Shown one piece after another: positions 5,804 through 14,807 of a DNA stretch of 55,934 nt. Within the stretch, counting starts at the first letter, position 1. Each line of letters begins with the position of its first letter. This DNA is from a virus, in IMG/VR virus record IMGVR_UViG_3300042301_000713, positions 1 to 55,934 of that record. One strand, 5' to 3'. The translations under genes and the position numbers were made by a program. The notes below the pieces were generated by a model, which saw only the letters and a list, made by a program, of their open reading frames with translations, searched no databases and had not been told where the DNA came from.

Positions 5804-8257
5804 ATGATTATTGAAGCATTTAAAGAGCATACTGACCCTGTCAATCATGCCTACTTCTACCCAGAGCAATTTGTAAGCTTAAAAGAGAAGGAGTCTGAAA
5901 AGTGGATCAAGTCTACTATGGACTATTTTGCAAATATTGCATTTGCACAATATAAACAGAACGTAGAGTACAGAAAGAACTATCGTTTGCTTAACGGTGA
6001 ATTTAACTTTGCTGACTACACAAACGTAGCTGATTATCAAGAACTAATCAGTTACTTGGAAGATGTGCCTAACCAAGATCCTGATGTACCCCAGCACTTG
6101 AAGCACTATCCAATAGTTAACCCACCTATCAACCAGTTGAAAGGTGAATTGATTAACCGTCCTCACAAATACAAGGTAAAAGCTGTAGATGATGAGGCTA
6201 TCAATGAAACTATTGACTTCAGAACTGAGTTGATTAAGGAACATTTCTTACAGAAGTTACAAGCACAGATGGAAGGTCAGGAGATTGATCCTGAACAAGA
6301 AGCTCAAATGCAACAAGATATTCAAAATAAAATCTTGGATTACACTTCTGTTGCTGAAGAGTGGGGTAACAAAACTCTTAACGCTCTTAAGTACCACTTT
6401 AACTTTAGAGAAAAGTCTCAACAGTCTTTTTTAGATTTCTTGGTTACAGGTAAAGAGTTTCACCACTTCTACCCTGATAACTCTAGAATAGGCTTTAATT
6501 ATAAAGTAGAGAATCCATCTAACGTATGGTACTTGGCCAATCGTAATGCTCAGTACACTTCTGACTGTTGGGCACTAGGACTTATTGAGGTTCTTTCTAT
6601 GACTGAAATCGTAGAACGCTATAATCTTACAGGAGAAGAAGTAGAACATTTGAAAGATCGTTCTTTGCAGAACTTAAGAAACAATGAGTACTCTCCTATG
6701 GCTCCTGCACTTCCAGATCCTAACGATCCTTTGTGGCAGTTGACATTTGAGAACGTAGGTGACTTCGCTAACGGAGGTATTGACCATAACGTATTCTCGT
6801 TTAACTCTCAGCACGCTTACACGGTAGTAACCGCTTACTGGCAGTCTAAGAAAAAGATCTTCAAAAGAACTTACCTAGATGAAGAAGGATACCAACAAGA
6901 AATGTTTGTATCTGAAGAATACAAGATGGACAAAACTCTAGGAGATATCTCTGTAGAGGAACTTTGGATTAACGAGTGGTGGAGAGGTATCAAGATTGGT
7001 GCTAACATCTACGTAAACATCGAGCCTTTAGAATTTATACAAGATTGTCCCCTAGTAGGAATTATCAACACTTCTCGTAATACTCAAGGTAAATCTCTTT
7101 TAGATCTTCTTAAGCCTTACCAAGTTCTTTACAACATTTGTATGAACCAGTTGTGGGAATTGCTAGAAAAAGAAATTGGTGTAGTGTTCTTGGGTGACCT
7201 TAAGGTTGTCCCTAAGAAAGACTCTCAAGATCCTATCGAAACAATGTTGTGGAATGCTAAAAACAGAGGTACTCTTTTGATTGACACCTCAATCGAAAAT
7301 ACAGGAGGAGCTGTACAGTTCAACCAATTCTCTCGTTTGGATCTTACACGTTCTCAAGAAATTCAAGCACGTATCCAATTAGCTCAACAACTTCGTCTAG
7401 AAGCTTATGAGTTGGTAGGTCTTACTCGTCAACGTCTAGGTAACTCTCAAGCATCAGATACAGCAACAGCTGCTAACAATGCTTTGATTCAATCCTTTGC
7501 TCAGACAGAGACTTGGTTTGCTTGGCATGACAACGTACTTCAGAAAGTATATCAGACTATCCTAGACATGTCTCAGTACATTGAATTGCAGAAACCTACT
7601 TCTACGCTTAACTATTTGAACTCTGAGTTAGAGAACGTATTCCTAAGAGTAAGTAAGAACGAACTACTTCACGAACTATTTGTGTTTGTTTCTTCTTACG
7701 CAGAAGACAAAGTAACCCTAGAACAGTTGAAGCAATTGGCTCAACCTGCTATGCAGAATGGAGCAGAGCTTTCTGAGATGGTAGATTTGTTTACTGCTAA
7801 CTCTGAGAGAAGTCTTCGTAAGACTTTGGGTGATGTTCAGAAACGTAAAGAAGCTATTCGCCAACAAGAGCAAGCTCTTCAACAACAACAATTGGAACAG
7901 CAACAAGCACAGTTCCAACAGAAGATGGAGATGGAAGCAGCCCAGAAAGCAGAAGATGCACGCAGAGAAGATATGAACAAGCAGCTTGATCGTGAGAACA
8001 GACTTCAGGTGGTACAGCTTCAAGGTATTGCTAACGAAGGTTCTTATAGTCCTGACGTAGATACTACAGGTCTTTTAATTGAACAAACTAAAATAGCTCA
8101 AGATATTTCTAAGCAAACTTTCGAGAAAGTATCTAAGAATAAAGAGTTTAGTTTGAAGGAAAAAGAGCTAGCACTCAAGGAGAAAGACATCGACACTAAA
8201 CTAAAAATAGCTCAAACAAACAAAAACAAATACGATTCAAGCTCAAAAAAGAAATAA
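5804..8257 (+). CDS. portal protein
   Basis: This 817-residue protein directly follows the large terminase. Its size suits the portals of crAss-like phages, which form the dodecameric DNA entry ring and docking site for terminase and tail. An N-terminal helical region (IKSTMDYFANIAFAQYKQNV) precedes a conserved-looking NPPINQLKGELINRP segment, with repeated W-rich beta segments in the centre. The C-terminal 150 residues are a Gln/Glu-rich coiled coil (KEAIRQQEQALQQQQLEQQ) ending in a lysine-rich tail, plausible for the portal barrel and crown. The assignment rests on context and size more than on a short signature. Confidence 0.85.
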   Translation: MIIEAFKEHTDPVNHAYFYPEQFVSLKEKESEKWIKSTMDYFANIAFAQYKQNVEYRKNYRLLNGEFNFADYTNVADYQELISYLEDVPNQDPDVPQHLKHYPIVNPPINQLKGELINRPHKYKVKAVDDEAINETIDFRTELIKEHFLQKLQAQMEGQEIDPEQEAQMQQDIQNKILDYTSVAEEWGNKTLNALKYHFNFREKSQQSFLDFLVTGKEFHHFYPDNSRIGFNYKVENPSNVWYLANRNAQYTSDCWALGLIEVLSMTEIVERYNLTGEEVEHLKDRSLQNLRNNEYSPMAPALPDPNDPLWQLTFENVGDFANGGIDHNVFSFNSQHAYTVVTAYWQSKKKIFKRTYLDEEGYQQEMFVSEEYKMDKTLGDISVEELWINEWWRGIKIGANIYVNIEPLEFIQDCPLVGIINTSRNTQGKSLLDLLKPYQVLYNICMNQLWELLEKEIGVVFLGDLKVVPKKDSQDPIETMLWNAKNRGTLLIDTSIENTGGAVQFNQFSRLDLTRSQEIQARIQLAQQLRLEAYELVGLTRQRLGNSQASDTATAANNALIQSFAQTETWFAWHDNVLQKVYQTILDMSQYIELQKPTSTLNYLNSELENVFLRVSKNELLHELFVFVSSYAEDKVTLEQLKQLAQPAMQNGAELSEMVDLFTANSERSLRKTLGDVQKRKEAIRQQEQALQQQQLEQQQAQFQQKMEMEAAQKAEDARREDMNKQLDRENRLQVVQLQGIANEGSYSPDVDTTGLLIEQTKIAQDISKQTFEKVSKNKEFSLKEKELALKEKDIDTKLKIAQTNKNKYDSSSKKK

Positions 8258-8266
8258 AATGAGCCT

Positions 8267-8304
8267 AAAATGGGGGGTTTTTGAGCCCAAAGCCCCCCTA
8301 TTTT
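8267..8304 (+). terminator. strong terminator after the portal gene
   Basis: GGGGGG (8272-8277) pairs with CCCCCC (8293-8298), and the stem is extended by AAAAT / ATTTT after one bulged T. The ATTTT follows the stem, giving a U-rich end. It closes the packaging operon. Confidence 0.8.
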
Positions 8305-8342
8305 AACACTTTGTATATACCGTATCATAAATAATTAATCTC

Positions 8343-8372
8343 TTGTGTTAATTTTTTAAAATATTACTTTTG
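8343..8372 (+). promoter_or_regulatory. Bacteroidota-type promoter of the capsid operon
   Basis: TTG (8343-8345), 19-base spacer, TACTTTTG (8365-8372). The upstream context CTCTTGTGTTAATTTTT is almost identical to the promoter at 14767. A short leader ending in accaaactaaccatt leads to the scaffold start at 8394. Confidence 0.8.
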
Positions 8373-8393
8373 AATTAAACCAAACTAACCATT

Positions 8394-9551
8394 ATGCCTA
8401 TTGACAGTTCATTAGAGAACTTAGAGTTCTTTGACAGTTTTTCCGTGGATGATCCTTTTGAGGATGCACCAGAAGATCCCAATGCCAACGTCAAACCTGA
8501 CATCTTAAATGGGGAAGATTACGATCCCCTAGCTGATGATAATGAAGAACCTGCTGGTTCTGAAGACCCATTAGAAGATGTTGATGATTTGCCTAACCCT
8601 AAAAAGAAAGCTCCCGCTCCTATAGAAGAGGAAGAAGAAGAGGAAGAGGTTAATCTAGAAGACGATGAAGAAGAAGGGGATGAAAACTATTTTGAGATTT
8701 TCGGTAAAGGTCTTGTTAAAGCAGGAATGCTTAACGTAGAAGATGACGAAGATATCGAATGGAATGAACAAACCTTCTTAGCTAAGATGAATGAAACCAT
8801 CGAAGACAAAGCTTGGAATCAACTAGAGCAACTAGCAACTGAGACCTACGGAGAAGCAGGAGTACAGATGATTGAAGATATCTTCATCAACAAAGTCCCT
8901 GTTCAAGAATACCTACAGATGTTTTCAAACGAGCAGATTGTAGAGAATGTAGACTTGAGTGTAGAAGCAAACCAAGAAAGAGTTTTCCGTTTGTATCTAG
9001 CTAAGACAGGAATGGACGAAGATGAAATCCAAGATCAACTTAACTACGCTAGAGACAATGATCGCTTAGAAGCATACTCTCAGAAATACCACGGTAAACT
9101 GGTAGAGAAGATGCAACAGGAAAGAGCAACACTCGCACAAGAGAGTGAAGCACGAGTACAGGCGATGAGACAGAAAGAAGAAGAAAGAGAACAGTTATAT
9201 GCAGACGTACTTGATGGAGCAATTGCTTCAGGTGCTATCGAAGGATACCCAATCAATGAACAATCTGCAAGTGAACTTTTTGACTTTGTTCTTTCTAAGC
9301 CACACGTTCTTCCTAACGGCCAACGTATTAGTGACTTTGAATACAAACTAGCTAAAATGCGTCAAGAAGATCCTAGTAAGTTCTTAGCTGTAGCAAAACT
9401 AGTTCAAAGCGATTTGGACTTGACTCCTGTAAAAAGAAAAGCTGTAACAGAAGAAACTAATTCTCTGTTTAACAATCTGAAAACTAAGAGCAAGAAGTCT
9501 TCACCTTCTAACAAGTCGAACGAAGATGTATTCTCAAAGTACTTTAAATAA
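8394..9551 (+). CDS. probable capsid scaffolding protein
   Basis: This 385-residue, very acidic protein lies between portal and major capsid, the usual scaffold position. The first 120 residues are low-complexity and rich in Asp, Glu and Pro, including a Glu run near residues 80-87. The middle is helical, with a charged coiled coil around residues 230-265 (KMQQERATLAQESEARVQAM). The end is basic and Ser/Lys-rich (KTKSKKSSPSNKS), which suits the capsid-binding tail typical of scaffolds. No protease domain is visible. The call rests on composition and context. Confidence 0.75.
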   Translation: MPIDSSLENLEFFDSFSVDDPFEDAPEDPNANVKPDILNGEDYDPLADDNEEPAGSEDPLEDVDDLPNPKKKAPAPIEEEEEEEEVNLEDDEEEGDENYFEIFGKGLVKAGMLNVEDDEDIEWNEQTFLAKMNETIEDKAWNQLEQLATETYGEAGVQMIEDIFINKVPVQEYLQMFSNEQIVENVDLSVEANQERVFRLYLAKTGMDEDEIQDQLNYARDNDRLEAYSQKYHGKLVEKMQQERATLAQESEARVQAMRQKEEEREQLYADVLDGAIASGAIEGYPINEQSASELFDFVLSKPHVLPNGQRISDFEYKLAKMRQEDPSKFLAVAKLVQSDLDLTPVKRKAVTEETNSLFNNLKTKSKKSSPSNKSNEDVFSKYFK

Positions 9552-9580
9552 ACAAAACAAAACAAAAATAAATTACTACT

Positions 9581-11110
9581 ATGCCTAATCAAAGTATTCC
9601 AAGGGTTAACGGGAGAGTTATAGCTAACGCCCACATGACCAGCTCATTCTATTCTAAGAATGGTTTGGGTAAATTGACAGACAAGAATTTTGTTGAAACT
9701 ATGTTGCGCACTAAGCCTGACCAGTATGACAAAATGATGATCCGTCTTTTCACTGACACTAAATTGTACTCTAACGATTTGATCGACCTAGTTATGAAGA
9801 GCGGTAAGCCTTTCATGGTTAACGATCCTAACGGTGTTTTCACCTACAAAATCAAGAAGCGTGCTGAATTGCCTAAGGTTATTGTTAACTTGGCTTCTGC
9901 AATTGCTAAACCTGGTATTGATGGTCAAGAGTTCGAAATCGTGTTTGACAAAAACGTATTCGTTGTAAACGACATTATCACTGCACATCGTTATGAGCAA
10001 GAAACTCAGATCCAAGTTGTAGCTGAAGGTGAAAAGTATCAGAACGGATTTAAGTACCGTGCTCGTGCAATTGGTGCTTCTAGCTCTGATTTCGTTAACC
10101 AACGTTTCTTGCAAGTAGGTACTGAGTACTTCAAGATTGGTAACATCTTGGGTGAGTACACCACTTCATTCTCTAGCTTGGGATTGTTCGATGGTAACTT
10201 GGAAGTTATGGCTGATGTATTGCAACAGTATGGTGTTGAACACACTATCACTGACTGGGCTGATGCAACCAAATTGGGTATGCAAACTGACGCTTCAGGT
10301 AATCCTTTGGACATCACTTACTACTCTGTAACTGATCCTATGGCTATGGGCGAAAAGACCAAGATTGTTGGTTGGGAGCCTACAGTATCTCGTTTGTTGC
10401 GTATGGAAATGATGCGTATGAAGGCCAACACTTTGATGTGGGGTCGTCAAGGTAACGCTAAAGATGAAAAAGGTCGTCCAACTCGTGCTAAGCAAGGTTT
10501 GTGGCAACAACTTCACTTGGGTAACGTTATCTACTATGATCGTGGTCAGTTCTCTTTGAACTTGATTCGTGCTGCTGTTGGAGACTTGTTCTACAACCGT
10601 GTGTTGATCAAAGATCGTAGCGTTAAAATCTACACTAACCGTTCTGGTATGGAATTGGCTTCTACTGCTATTCGTAAAGACTTCAACGGTCAGAACTTCA
10701 TGGTAGACGCAGGTAAGTTCATGGATGGTAAAGATCGCTTGAAGCAAGGTTATGCTTTCCAATTCGATCACTTCATGACTACTGAAACTGGTCCAGTTGA
10801 ATTCGTAGAATTGGAGCAATTGAATGAGCATGCTACTTTCTTGGAGTTGGGTCCTAACAAGAAGACTCCTCCGATCTTCATCATTTTGGATATCAGTGGT
10901 CAAGATGACGCTGGAATCCGTGAAGTGAAATTGGCTACTCGTCCTAACATGTACTATCAGTATATCCCTGGTTCAGTAGGATTCGGTTCTCAACAAACTG
11001 TTGTTGCTAGCAAAGATCCTTATTCAACCTATATGATGAAAGACTTCGCTGGTATCTTCTTGGAAGATCCTACCAAGACTGTAATCATTAAAGAATTCCC
11101 CCGTATCTAA
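9581..11110 (+). CDS. major capsid protein
   Basis: The 509-residue protein follows the scaffold by 29 bases and is taken as the HK97-fold major capsid protein. Size and position fit crAss-like phages. Codon use is distinct from most neighbours: leucine is mostly TTG, and GGT, CGT and GCT are frequent, as in a highly expressed gene. The same bias appears in the gene at 12869. The leader is a run of aacaaaac repeats with no Shine-Dalgarno site. An 8-bp hairpin follows the stop. The HK97 fold cannot be proved from short motifs, so confidence comes from context, length and codon bias. Confidence 0.88.
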   Translation: MPNQSIPRVNGRVIANAHMTSSFYSKNGLGKLTDKNFVETMLRTKPDQYDKMMIRLFTDTKLYSNDLIDLVMKSGKPFMVNDPNGVFTYKIKKRAELPKVIVNLASAIAKPGIDGQEFEIVFDKNVFVVNDIITAHRYEQETQIQVVAEGEKYQNGFKYRARAIGASSSDFVNQRFLQVGTEYFKIGNILGEYTTSFSSLGLFDGNLEVMADVLQQYGVEHTITDWADATKLGMQTDASGNPLDITYYSVTDPMAMGEKTKIVGWEPTVSRLLRMEMMRMKANTLMWGRQGNAKDEKGRPTRAKQGLWQQLHLGNVIYYDRGQFSLNLIRAAVGDLFYNRVLIKDRSVKIYTNRSGMELASTAIRKDFNGQNFMVDAGKFMDGKDRLKQGYAFQFDHFMTTETGPVEFVELEQLNEHATFLELGPNKKTPPIFIILDISGQDDAGIREVKLATRPNMYYQYIPGSVGFGSQQTVVASKDPYSTYMMKDFAGIFLEDPTKTVIIKEFPRI

Positions 11111-11125
11111 TTAGCGGATCTATAA

Positions 11126-11149
11126 AGGAGGGGTGTAAAAGCCCCTCCT
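11126..11149 (+). terminator. hairpin after the major capsid gene
   Basis: AGGAGGGG / CCCCTCCT forms a perfect 8-bp stem with an 8-base loop. It is followed by aaatagataag rather than a U tract, so it is more likely an mRNA-stabilising or processing hairpin that raises capsid message over the downstream genes. Confidence 0.55.
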
Positions 11150-11189
11150 AAATAGATAAGATTAGAAAAAAACCAAAAACCAAACCAAC

Positions 11190-12128
11190 ATGAGTAAAAA
11201 TAACACAAAGGGTGTGCGCATTATTCGCCCTTACAAAAGAGAACCTGCTAACTTACGCACGTTAGAAGGATCATTGTACCAGAATGGATATGCATTCATT
11301 CCAGGAACAACAAGAAAGTTTTATCCTCGTGTAGATTCACGTGGAGTTATTAGAACAGGACTAGACGAAAACTCTCCAAAGATTAGAGCGATTTTCGATC
11401 CTAAAGTCAAAGAAGCTGAAGTACAAAGAATCAAGCAATTGAAGGACTACTACGAAGCAATCTTGGATGAGTCTCTGGAACCTAATAGCACGTTCTATGA
11501 CGAAATGAAAGAAAACGGGTATACTCTAGAAGATGGTGAAAACATCTTTAACATGGAGAATCCTCGTGAAGCTGTAAACTTCTATTGGATTATGGAAACC
11601 GATATGGTAGCCAATTCATTAGATGATATCGAAAGCGGAAAAGTAGACACCTCAATTGTAAAGTTTTATGTTTACAATGGAGAAGTGGAAACCAAGACAA
11701 CCTTCGAGCGTAAGAAGAAGATTAATAGCGCTATTGCATCTCTTGATAAGATGACTGCAGTTAAGCGTAAAAAAATCCAAAAGCTTATCGGCTTAGGTTT
11801 GCCAATGGATAGTACAGAAGAAGAAGTTTATAATGCTATAGACGAGTTCTTACGTACACCTGCTAGTGCAATGGACAGAGATCCTATTGAACAATTTACA
11901 AAGATCACTTCTTATAGTGATGATTTGTTGGATGTTAAGGCTCTTGTTAAAGATCTAGTAGATAAAAACATAGTTAGAATTAAAGGTTCTATTGTATACG
12001 AAGGTGAGCATGTGTGGTCTAAGTCAATCGAAGAGTTTGAACTTTTCTTGACAGATCCTAAGAACACCGAAGAGTATGATGCCTTTAAAGACAAGTTAAA
12101 GAATAAAGCAAGAATTGACGCTCTCTAA
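11190..12128 (+). CDS. conserved-type virion or head-completion protein after the capsid gene
   Basis: This 312-residue, charged, mainly helical protein has a basic, Arg-rich N-terminal arm (VRIIRPYKREPANLRTLEGS). It contains a KKKINSAIASLDKMTAVKRKK helix near the middle and ends lysine-rich. No catalytic motif is visible. It sits between the major capsid gene and a likely connector, where crAss-like genomes carry conserved head proteins. I therefore call it a head-associated structural protein of unknown role. Confidence 0.6.
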   Translation: MSKNNTKGVRIIRPYKREPANLRTLEGSLYQNGYAFIPGTTRKFYPRVDSRGVIRTGLDENSPKIRAIFDPKVKEAEVQRIKQLKDYYEAILDESLEPNSTFYDEMKENGYTLEDGENIFNMENPREAVNFYWIMETDMVANSLDDIESGKVDTSIVKFYVYNGEVETKTTFERKKKINSAIASLDKMTAVKRKKIQKLIGLGLPMDSTEEEVYNAIDEFLRTPASAMDRDPIEQFTKITSYSDDLLDVKALVKDLVDKNIVRIKGSIVYEGEHVWSKSIEEFELFLTDPKNTEEYDAFKDKLKNKARIDAL

Positions 12129-12140
12129 TAAAAACAAAAT

Positions 12141-12857
12141 ATGATCCCAGTTGAGGAACTCATCTATGAGTTTAAACTAACCCTAAATAAAGTCAACCGT
12201 CAGGATAACGTAGATATCCCGATTGAAGACATTATGGTTTACCTTAACAAGGCTCAGATTAGTTGGGTTAAAACTAAAATTAATCCAAACAATGTTTACA
12301 GAGTAGGGTACGATTCTATCAGAAAACGGATTGATGACCTACAAGTCTTAAAACAATCTAACGTTCTTTTAAAGCCAAACAAAACAAACGATCTCTTTCA
12401 CCTTGGCTATGATTGCCCTTTGAAAGATGCAGTAAACTATATGTTCTATGTTTCGTCTTATGCCATGGCTAAGCAGCAGAAGTGCTCTGAGCCAATAAGT
12501 GTAGACTTAATTAGACATGGAGAACTTACTACTAAGTATCTAGATGATAATTACAACCCTTCGTTTAAGTGGAGAACTACAATAGCCACACTGGGGAGTG
12601 ATAATTTGACAGTCTATACTGATGGTAATTTTACAATTGAACAGGTATACATTACATACTTGCGTTATCCCCTTAGCATTGATGTCCAGGGTTACGTAAA
12701 GTTTGATGGAAGTAACTCTGTTAATCAAGACTGTGAACTCCCTGAATACGCTAAGCCAGACATTGTCGACCTAGCTGTAAAATTTGCTGCACAATCAAAT
12801 GACAACCAAGCACAAGCAGTGTTTGCTGAAGATCGCTTAACTAAAAACTCTGAATAA
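12141..12857 (+). CDS. putative head-tail connector (ring-type) protein
   Basis: This 238-residue protein starts with helices (VEELIYEFKLTLNKVNRQ). It has a beta-rich middle and ends with LPEYAKPDIVDLAVKFAAQS, a LPE.....IVD.AV.. pattern that I associate with adaptor/ring proteins of Bacteroidota phages. It probably helps to join portal and tail. It follows the previous gene by 12 bases and precedes the next by 11. The assignment is by pattern and context. Confidence 0.55.
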   Translation: MIPVEELIYEFKLTLNKVNRQDNVDIPIEDIMVYLNKAQISWVKTKINPNNVYRVGYDSIRKRIDDLQVLKQSNVLLKPNKTNDLFHLGYDCPLKDAVNYMFYVSSYAMAKQQKCSEPISVDLIRHGELTTKYLDDNYNPSFKWRTTIATLGSDNLTVYTDGNFTIEQVYITYLRYPLSIDVQGYVKFDGSNSVNQDCELPEYAKPDIVDLAVKFAAQSNDNQAQAVFAEDRLTKNSE

Positions 12858-12868
12858 AAAATAAAATT

Positions 12869-14221
12869 ATGAATCACAAAATCACACAAATTTTCGTGCC
12901 TACGTCTTTTACTGGTAGCCCCACTACTGACGTATTGACCTCTCAGAAACTTCACGCATATTTGCCAAGTTTCGCTCCTGTAACTGTAGCTACTGGTACT
13001 GGTGCTGGTTACACTACTGCTGGTAATAGTTCTGACTCTTTTATTTTTGCAATTGGTAGTGGAAGCACCAAGTATGGTTCTTTCAAGACTAGTGTAATTG
13101 ACAAGAAGAACGTGTTGGCAGTTACTAAAACTAGCCCTGACACTAGTGTTAAACAACAAATCACCTACATCGGTTTTGACGAAGTAAATGATGGCAAAAC
13201 TCCTTCTTTCGCTTGCGATGAAGAGTACGTTGTTACTTTGAAGATTGACGAGTACTGGAGCAAAGGTGTTTTCCAACCTATGATCCAAGAGTCAGTTCGT
13301 GTTAAAACTGCTTGCTGCGCTGATTGTTCAGGTGGATGTGACTCTTTGGGTTGCTCTACTTACATGAGTGAAGTTGCTGACAAGATCAACGCTTCTCCTT
13401 TGTTGGGTAAATATGTAACTGCAACCTATGTTTACAAAGGTTCTTTGCCTACTTACAAGTGGACTTTGACTTACAAAGATCCAGGTGACTCTACTGCAGA
13501 AACTGCTGTATTGACTACCTTGCGTTCAGTTTACGCTTCTTACGTAACTACCCCTTCTACTGATATCGTTATCACTGCTGATACAGATGGTGATTCTGAT
13601 GCAGATTCATTGGGTAACACCATGTACGAGTTGACTCCTTTGGCTTCTGTAACTAGCTTGCCTAACTTTAACGGAGTTGCTTGGGAAAAAGTATTGGTAT
13701 CTGCTGGTTCAGTAACCGCTTGTGGTGTTAAGATTGAAGGTAAAGTATTGGATGAATTCGGAAACGCTTGTGTTCCTGATGCAGTTCCTTACGTATTCAA
13801 CTTGGTACGTTTTAGGGTGAACGTTCATGAAGGTCCTTACAACACTCAAGATTTCGATATCGAAAACTTCTGTGCTGCTATCCCTGTAACCACTACTCAA
13901 GATATTAAGTATCCTTTGGGTGTAGGTGTTGCTATGGCAGAAATGGAGCGTCACTACTTCACTAACAACTTGCCTGCTACTGCTGATGCTCGTCGTTACT
14001 GGAACCCTATTTACAACGAAGATTCTAACGGTTTCTTGTATGTAAGTAGCGCTAAAACCTACATTGCTTATGAGGTAACTTACTTGGAAAATTCTCCTAT
14101 CGGATTTGAAAAGAAGTCAGAAAACACTCATTCTGTATTGTTCTTGGTAGACGCTACTTTGACTACCTTGGCTTCAGAATTGGAATTGTTCTTGGAAGCT
14201 TTTGCTGACGTAACTCTTTAA
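12869..14221 (+). CDS. abundant virion protein, likely auxiliary capsid or fibre protein
   Basis: This 450-residue, beta-rich protein has a cysteine cluster (C149, C150, C153, C157, C162). Its codon use matches the major capsid gene (mostly TTG leucine, TAC, GGT), and a strong terminator ends the operon right after it. Both point to very high expression. A capsid-decorating or other major structural protein is the best inference. A tail protein cannot be excluded. The vicinal Cys motif recurs in the fibre proteins that follow, which may reflect shared metal binding or disulphides in the mature particle. Confidence 0.65.
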   Translation: MNHKITQIFVPTSFTGSPTTDVLTSQKLHAYLPSFAPVTVATGTGAGYTTAGNSSDSFIFAIGSGSTKYGSFKTSVIDKKNVLAVTKTSPDTSVKQQITYIGFDEVNDGKTPSFACDEEYVVTLKIDEYWSKGVFQPMIQESVRVKTACCADCSGGCDSLGCSTYMSEVADKINASPLLGKYVTATYVYKGSLPTYKWTLTYKDPGDSTAETAVLTTLRSVYASYVTTPSTDIVITADTDGDSDADSLGNTMYELTPLASVTSLPNFNGVAWEKVLVSAGSVTACGVKIEGKVLDEFGNACVPDAVPYVFNLVRFRVNVHEGPYNTQDFDIENFCAAIPVTTTQDIKYPLGVGVAMAEMERHYFTNNLPATADARRYWNPIYNEDSNGFLYVSSAKTYIAYEVTYLENSPIGFEKKSENTHSVLFLVDATLTTLASELELFLEAFADVTL

Positions 14222-14228
14222 TCTAATT

Positions 14229-14256
14229 AGGGGGAGAAATTACTCTCCCCCTTTTT
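14229..14256 (+). terminator. strong terminator ending the capsid operon
   Basis: AGGGGGAGA / TCTCCCCCT forms a perfect stem around the loop aattac and runs into TTTTT (14252-14256). It is a classical intrinsic terminator. Confidence 0.9.
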
Positions 14257-14278
14257 AACTTTAATCTAAACTAAAAAA

Positions 14279-14716
14279 ATGAAAGATATTATTCTAAAAT
14301 CAGGTACATACCTTAAGGAGACTAAGACATCACATACAAATTCTATCCCTGGAGAATCTTTGGAGAACTTTGTACTAAGTGTATTGGCTAACCCTACTTG
14401 CTGTGTAAAAAACGTTTCTTTGACTAAAGGAACTGTTACTCAGATTACTTCTCGTGCTACTCCTGTTACTTTGAATGCTCCTGCTGGAGTTATTACAAGT
14501 GATGTTACGTCACTTGCATCTGCAGCTAGTGCTGTGTTTACAGTAACTAACTCTTATTCAAAAGCGGATTCAATTGTAGCATTAACTGCTGCTTCAAATC
14601 ATGCAGTAATTTTAACTGTTGAAAGTATTGCCGCAGGTTCTTTTGCTGTACGTGTATACAATGCAGGTGCAGCGGCAATTACAACTGCAATTAAAATTCA
14701 GTACGTAATTCTTTAA
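14279..14716 (+). CDS. small fibre-type virion protein with shared N-terminal anchor
   Basis: This 145-residue protein has an N-terminal segment (MKDIILKSGTY ... SLENFVLSV ... NPTCC, residues 1-42) closely related to that of the next gene. It is followed by an Ala/Thr/Val-rich beta domain. The shared part probably anchors both proteins at one virion site, and the rest is exposed. No promoter is seen between the terminator at 14229-14256 and this start, so expression may depend on read-through. Function inferred. Confidence 0.65.
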   Translation: MKDIILKSGTYLKETKTSHTNSIPGESLENFVLSVLANPTCCVKNVSLTKGTVTQITSRATPVTLNAPAGVITSDVTSLASAASAVFTVTNSYSKADSIVALTAASNHAVILTVESIAAGSFAVRVYNAGAAAITTAIKIQYVIL

Positions 14717-14730
14717 TCTCTAAAATAAAT

Positions 14731-14756
14731 AGGGGAGGTAACACTCCCCTTTAATT
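14731..14756 (+). terminator. hairpin terminator after the 145-residue gene
   Basis: AGGGGAG / CTCCCCT forms a 7-bp stem around gtaaca, followed by the T-rich ttaattt. It is moderately strong. Confidence 0.65.
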
Positions 14757-14766
14757 TATTAGTCTC

Positions 14767-14796
14767 TTGTGTTAATTTTTAAATAGACTATTTTTG
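14767..14796 (+). promoter_or_regulatory. Bacteroidota-type promoter of the fibre operon
   Basis: TTG (14767-14769), 19-base spacer, TATTTTTG (14789-14796). The context ctcttgtgttaattttt nearly copies the 8343 promoter. Only 11 bases separate the box from the ATG, so the transcript should be almost leaderless. Confidence 0.8.
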
Positions 14797-14807
14797 TATT
14801 ATACTAA

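Noticed and set aside
5804-8257. Gln-rich portal tail as a sign of frameshift or slippage
   Set aside because: The frame stays open and charged coiled-coil sequence continues to a normal stop.
10295-10903. Long minus-strand frame inside the major capsid gene
   Set aside because: It is antisense to a highly biased gene, shows no plausible protein features, and has no promoter or spacing logic. It is a by-product of codon bias.
12725-13288. Minus-strand frame spanning the end of the connector gene and the start of the 450-residue gene
   Set aside because: It overlaps two convincing plus-strand genes, and its Ser/Thr/Arg-rich translation looks like an antisense artefact.
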